Notes under the pieces: generated by a model
Told to the model about the DNA's origin: nothing
Database searches by the model: none
The model's input: the letters and a program-made list of their open reading frames with translations, nothing else
Shown: piece by piece, positions 56,766-64,000 of the stretch
How positions within the stretch are numbered: position 1 is the stretch's first letter
Layout of the letters: each line of letters begins with the position of its first letter
DNA from: Cryptomeria japonica
Lineage: Eukaryota; Streptophyta; Pinopsida; Cupressales; Cupressaceae
Assembly (NCBI RefSeq): GCF_030272615.1
Contig: NC_081405.1
Coordinates: 309,783,374 to 309,847,373, forward strand
Length of the DNA: 64,000 nucleotides
Reading direction: 5' to 3'
Translations under genes and position numbers: made by a program

Positions 56766-57750
56766 TATACAATACTTAATCATTTTATTTCCTATAATTT
56801 TTAAAAAAATATTGTACAAAAAAATGACTTTATTTACAAGATTATCAATAAAAAATGGAAAAAATTATTTTAAATAGACATTTATTTTTTAAATATAAAT
56901 AAATCTTAAAAATAAACTATAAAATCTCTCATTCCTATAAATTTTCTCCTATAACATCAATTTTTTTCATCCAATCATATAGTAGATAAATAATTTCTAT
57001 TTAAAAAATATAAATTTTAATTTTATAGAAATCAAGTTTATTTTGAAAGCATAAATAATAATTGCTTTTGATTGGTGCAAAAAAATTGTTAATTAGGCTT
57101 TAAGTGAATGTAATAGTATTTCCTACGAAGATAAGTAATATATTCAACAAAGTAACCTTTTAACATTTTAGTTAATAAAGCATATTTCTAAATATCTAGT
57201 TGATGAAGTAGCTATATTTTTTTATTATTTTAAATTATCTTTCATTTAAATTTTATTTGGAGCACAAGGAAAAGTTATTATCTCTACTATCTTATATACT
57301 CACTTGATTTATCCAAGCACAAGTGTAGTAGAAATCACAAAGAGATGTATTGCATCTGGAAAATATGGATCAAAAGTGTTGATAGAGGTTTCTTCAAGGA
57401 CATGGTATTTTATTTTCTTGTGTTTTTCTTGAAAGATGGTTTTATCATTCCATAATGTATGCTTTGTAGGAGAGAGGAGCAGTAGTTGTACGGGGTCCAG
57501 TAGTCGTTATAACAATTGTTCTTATAATATTAAGTCTTTCCGCCTATTTATACTATATATTGTAAATAAATAATACACATGCAAATAATGTTTTTCCCAA
57601 ATTTTGATCAAAATGGACCAATACTTGAACATACGAGAACCTATAAATGTTATATAAAAAATGCATAAATATATTAATTAACAAGTGAAATTGATAACTT
57701 TTTGTTTCAAATAAAATATCATAGCTATCCACTATAAGTGTGTCATTTAT
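56766..57750. other. AT-rich stretch without recognisable genes
   Basis: No coding motifs in six frames; many A/T runs. Confidence 0.55.
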
Positions 57751-57759
57751 AAAATAAGA

Positions 57760-59045
57760 TACTCCAAAGTGGGTGTACTTGCAATTCATCTCGCAAGAAG
57801 GTTAGGGGTGACCAAGCTCCACTTGGAAGAAGATTCCCAAGTGATAGTCAATTCTATAATCCATAGAAACTTGCTTAGTTGGAGAATCAACTGTGACATT
57901 GAAAAGATCACATCAATTATGGCACATTTTGAAGATTTCAAGATATCTCACATTTTTTGAAGTGCAATGTGGAGGCTAATAAAAGTGAAAATGAGGAATT
58001 AGAATTGGGGGTAGGTGACATGAGAAACATAGTTTATGTATAAGAGTGGTATCCTTGACCTCTTTTTTGGCCAAATATATATGTTATCCTTGAGGTGATG
58101 ATCATTTAATGGAGGTGGTTGTATGATCTTGGTGGTGGTCAAGGGTGGTAGTTAGTGGATCTCTTTACTCCTACGTGTAGCTATTAGATTTCTTGGATAG
58201 GGTGGCAGAGGTTTAATCTTAGGCCAAATGTGGAGATGGAAAGAAAGGTGGTACATACATTTAAGTCGTGTTGTAGGTGCATGCTTAAAAATTTATCAGA
58301 CAATGATATGCATTTATAGTGATTGATAACATGTCTCAGAAGTTAAGATTGCTCTTGGTTATCGAGCAAAGCATGGTGAGTCCTTTGTAATGAAATTTAG
58401 GGAGTGTATAGTGTGGATGTTTTTGTGTACTCATGGAGCTGAACTTTTCCCTCAAGGCATTGCATCTTATAGTGGCATTTTTGGGTTCCATTTTTTATGA
58501 GTGCTTCTCTAACATCTTCAGGTTTAAAGACCAACAATTTCTTAATAGAGTCAAAATTGTTCTTGGAGATGAATATATGCGGGGGGAGTTCAAATATCAC
58601 ACAAACATGGATATTGTGTCTCTATTTTTTTCATGGGCTTTTGAGCTGGTTGGGGTAGATAGAGTTCACTAGGTGGTTTCGAACAGTGTGAAGCAGGACT
58701 GGAGGGGTGGTTCAGATGGTTTCATTTGAATAACATGAGATGGAGAAGGCTTGTATACCTAAATGGAGTGTGGCTGCATTACAGTGAGTTCCTTCCTCTT
58801 TGCACCCATTTCATTTATGGAGCATGAATTGCAGCAATGAAGTATGTAGAACTTCGGCCCAAATTAGAATGCATGGATTGCAGGAGTATATACGAATGTG
58901 GGAAAGGTCAGATATTCGAAAGGAATTGAAGAAATGGAATCCCTCCACTGCAATGAGGATGAACTATTGTGATATAATAAAATTTTGAAGTTTGTAACTT
59001 TTTGAGAGATGAATATAATGAATGAATTATTGATTAAAAAAAATT
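57760..59045 (+). pseudogene. LINE-D: RNase H remnant and 3' tail
   Basis: 57769-57960 encodes MGVLAIHLARRLGVTKLHLE, EDSQVIVNSIIHRNLLSWRI and FEDFKISHIF, then a stop where the family has YRE. This is the middle of a LINE-type RNase H; the DxxS-type first Asp region is lost. Downstream to an A-run at 59036-59043 is mostly non-coding. A frame at 58433-58672 has no known motif. Confidence 0.65.
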
Positions 59046-60597
59046 ATTATTATCACAGTGAAAAATTATTATTCTTATGTGAACAACTATTGGGGTAGAA
59101 ATGTATATGCATTTCATATTAATAATTTGTCTTATCACAAATATAAAAGATTAACTTAATAAGTACCTTGTTTTTCTCCATGAATCATGAGGGATTGTCC
59201 AAAGATTTAAACTCAACAATTGTCCTTTTGTGTTCATATAAGTTTAATCTATATAATAATATTTTGTTTTGATAACAACAGATATATTTGTGTTCAACTA
59301 TTGGTCCTTTGGTGTTGGATATAAAAGTTAGAGATAACAAACATTTATGATTACTAATAGGTTTCTGGTCCATTTAAGTTTCATATAAGTTATATTTTAC
59401 ATAAAAATATGATATTAAATTAAATACAAATGATATTTTTTTATTCAACAATTAGGGATTGTTAGATTAAGTTTTGGTGGAATCTTTACAAAGTCATTTT
59501 TTGGACACTTCGCACTATGTTATTTTCATGACTTGCATGCTAACTCAAGCCTTCAAACCTTAATTATAGATAGTCATATTACATTTGTGAAAAAAAAAGA
59601 CAAAGGTCTTACATATTATTATTGCCTTTATAGAAGTTTCATTCTTATAGTGTTCTCGATGCATCTATTAAATCTACTGATGTTAATTTTATCATTGTAT
59701 TTATTTATGTTTATTTCTTCCTCTAGAATTTGAGGCTTTAATGCTTTTGACATCTTTTATCTATATAGCTAGTCAATATAAACAACAACAAATAATTATT
59801 AACTTATCATCAATTCATCTTACTATTGTATTCATATTTCTAAAATTTGAAATATATTTTGCAGGTCGATCTCTCATTTGTCTTACTTTATCGATTCAAG
59901 AAAATAATCACAGTCTTTGCTTATCATGTATTGTTAAGAATTCTACACTGAATCACATCCAAATATTATGTTAGTTACAATTCTAGATGCCATATTTGTT
60001 TCAGATTCACACCACCAATTTATGTGCATTATGTTTTAACAACTTAGAAGTAAAATATTTCTTCTTTATCTAACAGAGAAAATTAGAAAACAATGGTTGA
60101 ACTTTCTTACTATAATCACTTAGAGAGATTAATACATGTTATTTAGACACACAACTTAAAATTATAAAAGAATTGACTTTACCTAAATTTTTACCTGAAC
60201 CCAATAATGTATCCAACCCTTTACTTATGTCAATAATAATAATGCAGGTTGTTCTTCTTGTAGATAATTAATTCATTTGCACACACATGGGTAAAAGAAG
60301 ATCAAAGTTTCAAGAACCAATGGGGAAGATTTCCACATCTCCATTTGTAAATCCTAGTCACTAAGTGTGTTAATTTGGATGTTCCAAGGGACCTTAAGGA
60401 TCGATTGACCACTTATCTATGAAATGTTTTGTACCTCCAATTCAATTAATGTATTACAAAATACTAAACAAATGCAATCATCCTTGTTTGAATAGGAAAT
60501 GCATATTCATCATGCATATTGCATTAACATAGGTCATGGCTAAAATTGATTGTCTCCACATGCATTTTGTAGATCATCATATCAAATATGTCTACAC
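59046..60597. other. AT-rich intergenic DNA, no recognisable feature
   Basis: Only short frames; no element ends or repeats noticed. Confidence 0.5.
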
Positions 60598-60960
60598 ACT
60601 AGGGGCGTAACTGAAAAAATCATAAAAATCATAAAAACACTGGGGGCGTAACTGAAAAAATCCTAAAAATCATAAAAAGTCCTGAAAAATCGTCAAAATC
60701 ATAAAAAAGTCCTGAAAAAATCCTAAAAACACTAAAAAGTCTTGAAAAAATACAAAAACTCTAAAAAACATAAAATTAAAAAATAGTGGAAAACATAAAA
60801 AACCCTAAAAATCAAATATGATCCTGAAAAAATCAATAAAAAAATTCACATAATGTAAAAAAAAATCAATGCAAAAATATTGGGAAAACAAAAAATCAAC
60901 CAAAAACATTCAAATACCAATCTACAAAATCTAAAAATAATAAAAAATAAATCAAAAAAC
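60598..60960. repeat. A-rich tandem repeat region
   Basis: Two 41-bp units starting at 60602 and 60643 begin ggggcgtaactgaaaaaatc. They are followed by shorter degenerate units of the type aagtcctgaaaaaatcctaaaaa. Strong A bias on the plus strand continues to 60960. Confidence 0.75.
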
Positions 60961-62215
60961 TTGCAATAAAATATCTCACAAGAATCAAATACCCTAGCAA
61001 ATATCCAACAAACGCATCAGACGAAGTTAACAAAGTATACAACTATCCAACCAAACATTTGCAATCAACTGATCAAACTATCTTATCAATTATATCATAT
61101 CCATATCAAGTGATCATTATCTTGTCTTAAACAGAGATGGATACACTCGAAATCAGACAGATCAATCTTAAAGGGTGGTCTACAACTTTTTGATAGCATA
61201 CATTATCAACTATCACATCAAACAATTGAAAACGAAGGCACAAAATCAGTATAGCTGCTGAATTTTTTGGGTCAGTCTTTATCTTTTATCATTTGGTGAT
61301 AGATTGTGTTCCTATGCTACTCAAGGATGTCCAAAAGTGACTAGAGGAGTCATGATGGGCATATTTGTTTGCATTTTGTGGTTTGAACCAATGGAATTCT
61401 AGGTAAATTTTTCTAGTGGGTGTCTGTGATAGGAGCATTCGGCTTGTGAATGCCACACCTACCTTGACCCCTAGTGTCATTCACAAAATGGAGGGTTTAA
61501 GTACTCCTTGTCTGCTATGTGTTTGTTTCTTCAATGAGATATATTTACATCTTGGTTCCTTATAGCCTAATGTGCTTAGCTCCATTGTTCAATAATAAGG
61601 CTCATTGATCAATATATATTGTACAATAAATATTGATACAATTCATGAATCAATCATTCTCATTTCCATCTCATTTGCTTATTGCTAGTTTGCTAATTCT
61701 TTTCCTCGTCATCTCTTTCTAAATCATTTTGTATCATCTAACATTATTCTTTCATCAATCTCTTCTTTCTTTTATCTTACTAGCATTTCTTCAAGGTACA
61801 TCTAAGTCAAAAGGGATAAAGAAAAATTCTAACATTATCATACAAAAACAAATTTGCATTCATAAAGTTTAAATTGCATCCATATAGTTTAATTTTCATT
61901 CATATAATTAAATTTGTATTCATATAACAAGATTGCATTCATATAGTATAGTTGTATGAGTATCATATAAGATTTCATTAAGGTAATTTTCACATCACAA
62001 ACCATATAGAAACCATTGCATTCATAAAAATCATTTATAAATCATATAGACATGCATCACATGAAACATAGAATCATACAACATACATGGAACACAAAGT
62101 ATAGTAGATCGCCGCCAAAAACTTCATATCATATATATAACTCAAAAATGGTAAAGTGTTTGAATACAATCATCATAAAACAAGCTCAAATGCTCAGATA
62201 ACATGAACTCAGTAT
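60961..62215. other. AT-rich stretch without recognisable genes
   Basis: A short repeat of the form ttcatatagtttaa recurs near 61860-61960. No coding motif seen. Confidence 0.5.
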
Positions 62216-63470
62216 CTCAACCCACACTACCTCTATCTCCAAGTGGATCCTGCCTACTAGATCCTACCCCAGGATGTCGAGGTGGACCCATAAAACCACC
62301 ACTGCTAGTCCTCCATGTAAAATTCCTACTAGAACCATAATGACCTCTAATCTCACTGAAGCTTGGAGCTCTTTGTGCCTCAAGTATAGCCTCATGGTAG
62401 AGATCTCTATAATAAAGGCCTCATGTATACCATAGTAAAGTCTATCTGAATGTCTACGTGCATCGGTACATGCAGAAAACTACTGGTCATAAGTGACCTG
62501 AACCATCTGCATCCACCTCATTGCATCATCTCTCTTTCTAGAGGTGATCCCACTCATCAGCAATCCGATCCCTTTAACCAGTAATCTAGTTCCTCTCACT
62601 CTCTAGTGCACCATAATCTTTGCGGAATAAATCCCGCTCAGCATCACGTCGCTGCCTAAGTCTGGCCACCTCATCCTCTAGACTCCAAATCCATGCTCTG
62701 AGAATATGAAAATCATCATCATCTCTATCACCATGCTTCCCTCTATCTCCACCCCTCTCTAGTGCAGGTACATCCTCTTATTCTAGCATGTCATCATCAT
62801 CCCCATCCTTTCTGCTCGATGAGTTTGAAGAATCATCATCATCTCCATTTCTCCTAGATTTAGTGTCTCCACCAATGTCTACATCCTCGTTCTCATCATC
62901 ATCTCCTCCTCCGCCCTCCTCTCCCCTTTCATCTCCCCTGCTCTCCCCCATATCAATCCTCAACCATTGTCTAGGATGACGTATTTACTGAGTTGTGATG
63001 GGAACTATCAGATTAGTCAGTCGAATAGGCCTATGTCTAGCCCACCATGCATCATACTAAGGTGTAGTCCCTGGATCTATCACATTTGTACTCCAACCCC
63101 ACTATAATTCTTGAAGAGCATCAAACTCAGTAGCAGCCACATGTGGTTGTATGCAATCATCCCAATTAGAAATTTCACAACTAACATGAGCAAAGTAATC
63201 TATAACAATAAGTACTACCTGTACCTCTCCAAACTACCTAAGTACCCATCTTGGTAGGTACATCTCAATAATCCTCTGTGTCTCCACAGTATTCCAAATG
63301 AGATATCTATGTTGTCTACAAAAGGAAAGTGAGTTGAGCATCATCTACCAAAATGGGGCAAACCAAATAAGGTCTCCAAATGAAATGTTGCAGGATATCA
63401 ATTTGATATCGTCAGTACAATGTGTTACCTGAGCTCCTGTGTCTAATCTAAGGTGTATATTTATAAGCAT
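62216..63470 (-). pseudogene. C-terminal part and acidic tail of the PMD pseudogene
   Basis: Broken minus-strand coding with many stops. The most obvious piece is an acidic/Ser-rich stretch at 62778-62963 (GEEGGGGDDDENEDVDIGGD, then RKDGDDDDMLE), a low-complexity tail common behind plant mobile domains. The rest to 62216 cannot be assigned. Confidence 0.45.
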
Positions 63471-63988
63471 ATGACTCCTCAGTCTATAGGTCAACATGAA
63501 TCATTGGCCTTGAGATAGAGATGTTCTCCCAAGCCCAAATCTAGAGCAATGTCACACCACAACTAACTGATCCATATCTCAAGTAAACAATGTTGTGCAT
63601 TTTTTAATAAACCATCGCTAATAGATAAGGACCCCAAGAATACACTCGTCGATGAAAAATCATATCATGGAGCACTCTGTCCCATACAACTGGAAATCCA
63701 TGACCTTGCCTGTCAGGGATAATCAAACCACCTATGATACTGCACAATACAATAGTGAGATCATCATAGTCCAAGCGAGCCCCCAGTATCATAATGACCA
63801 CTGATCTACAAGTCCTGCTCCTCACACTCAAAAAGGGCACACAATCCAACGACACCATCGTCGTTATCATATATAACTCTTGTACCATGGATGGGAATAT
63901 GCAGTATACACCAAACATCCTCTAAGGTAATAGATGCCTCATGAGAAGGAAGATGGAAAGTACACGTCCCAAAATGCCACCGCTCCAC
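63471..63988 (-). pseudogene. plant mobile domain (PMD) pseudogene, running off the window
   Basis: The minus strand starts outside the window, with VERWHFGTCTFHLPSHEASI and TLEDVWCILHIPIHGTRVIY, the standard opening of the PMD (PF10536-like). After a frameshift in 63806-63918 it continues with YDDLTIVLCSIIGGLIIPD, RRVYSWGPYLLAMVY, and beyond two stops WAWENISISRP, also typical. PMD proteins are found in MULE-type and other transposons and in a small host family; its frameshift and stops argue for a transposon relic. Confidence 0.75.
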
Positions 63989-64000
63989 TAATGAAGTGAT

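Noticed and set aside
62778-62979. Asp/Glu-rich or Ser/Pro-rich 60-codon frames on both strands considered as a small acidic gene
   Set aside because: Low-complexity tail within a broken PMD region; no separate start or regulatory signal.

Overview
The window is transposable-element DNA from a plant nuclear genome. It holds copia/Sirevirus-type and gypsy-type LTR retrotransposons, L1-type plant LINEs with C-terminal zf-RVT and RNase H domains, and a plant mobile domain (PMD) remnant. Almost every element is broken by stops and frameshifts. The old nested insertions, long LTRs (about 1.1-1.3 kb), AT-rich spacers and absence of any convincing host gene fit a large-genome seed plant, most likely a gymnosperm such as a conifer. 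That placement is an inference from style, not from a marker gene. I see no tRNA, rRNA, CRISPR or intact cellular gene.

Layout. 1-2620: two long direct repeats around a gag stub, probably a small non-autonomous LTR element (E7). 2621-4686: 5' end of a minus-strand copia element (E5: gag plus LTR). 4740-6460: minus-strand gypsy gag-protease (E6), with PBS and LTR from 6463. 8100-9148 and 36281-36850: two halves of one minus-strand LINE (LINE-E), separated by a nest of LTR elements. 9149-28433: E3, a gypsy-type element reduced to a gag stub (minus strand). E3 is itself split by E2, a minus-strand Sirevirus/copia element (12288-27234). E2 is split by E1, a plus-strand non-autonomous Sirevirus-like element (16741-24661). 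28436-36272: E4, a minus-strand relative of E3 with one long gag-protease frame, inserted 2 bp beyond the end of E3. All four insertions can be closed by 5-bp target-site duplications (E1 CATAC/CATGC, E2 ATAAT, E3 GGTTA, E4 GCAGG).

The right half is LINE territory. LINE-C (minus, 38700-42045) carries an extra unknown ORF downstream of RNase H. LINE-A (minus, about 42090-50010, near full length with ORF1) and LINE-B (plus, 50240-55010) lie head to head. Further pieces are a tail resembling the LINE-C extra ORF (55603-56100), a LINE 3' end (56390-56760) and LINE-D (57760-59045). AT-rich DNA with an A-rich tandem repeat follows. A minus-strand PMD pseudogene (62780-63988) runs off the right edge.

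The most interesting signals are these. (1) A poorly known protein, with a helical N-terminal domain, a charged Lys/Glu-rich middle and a coiled-coil C-terminus, occurs both in E1 in place of pol and behind the RNase H of LINE-C. (2) A 27-30 nt hairpin motif is repeated seven times in the LTRs and leaders of the E3/E4 family, with a palindromic GTGCAC in the E4 copies. (3) A short stem-loop is shared by three LINE 3' ends just before the A-rich tail. (4) A 31-bp GC-rich repeat has five copies in one LTR of E4 and one in the other.
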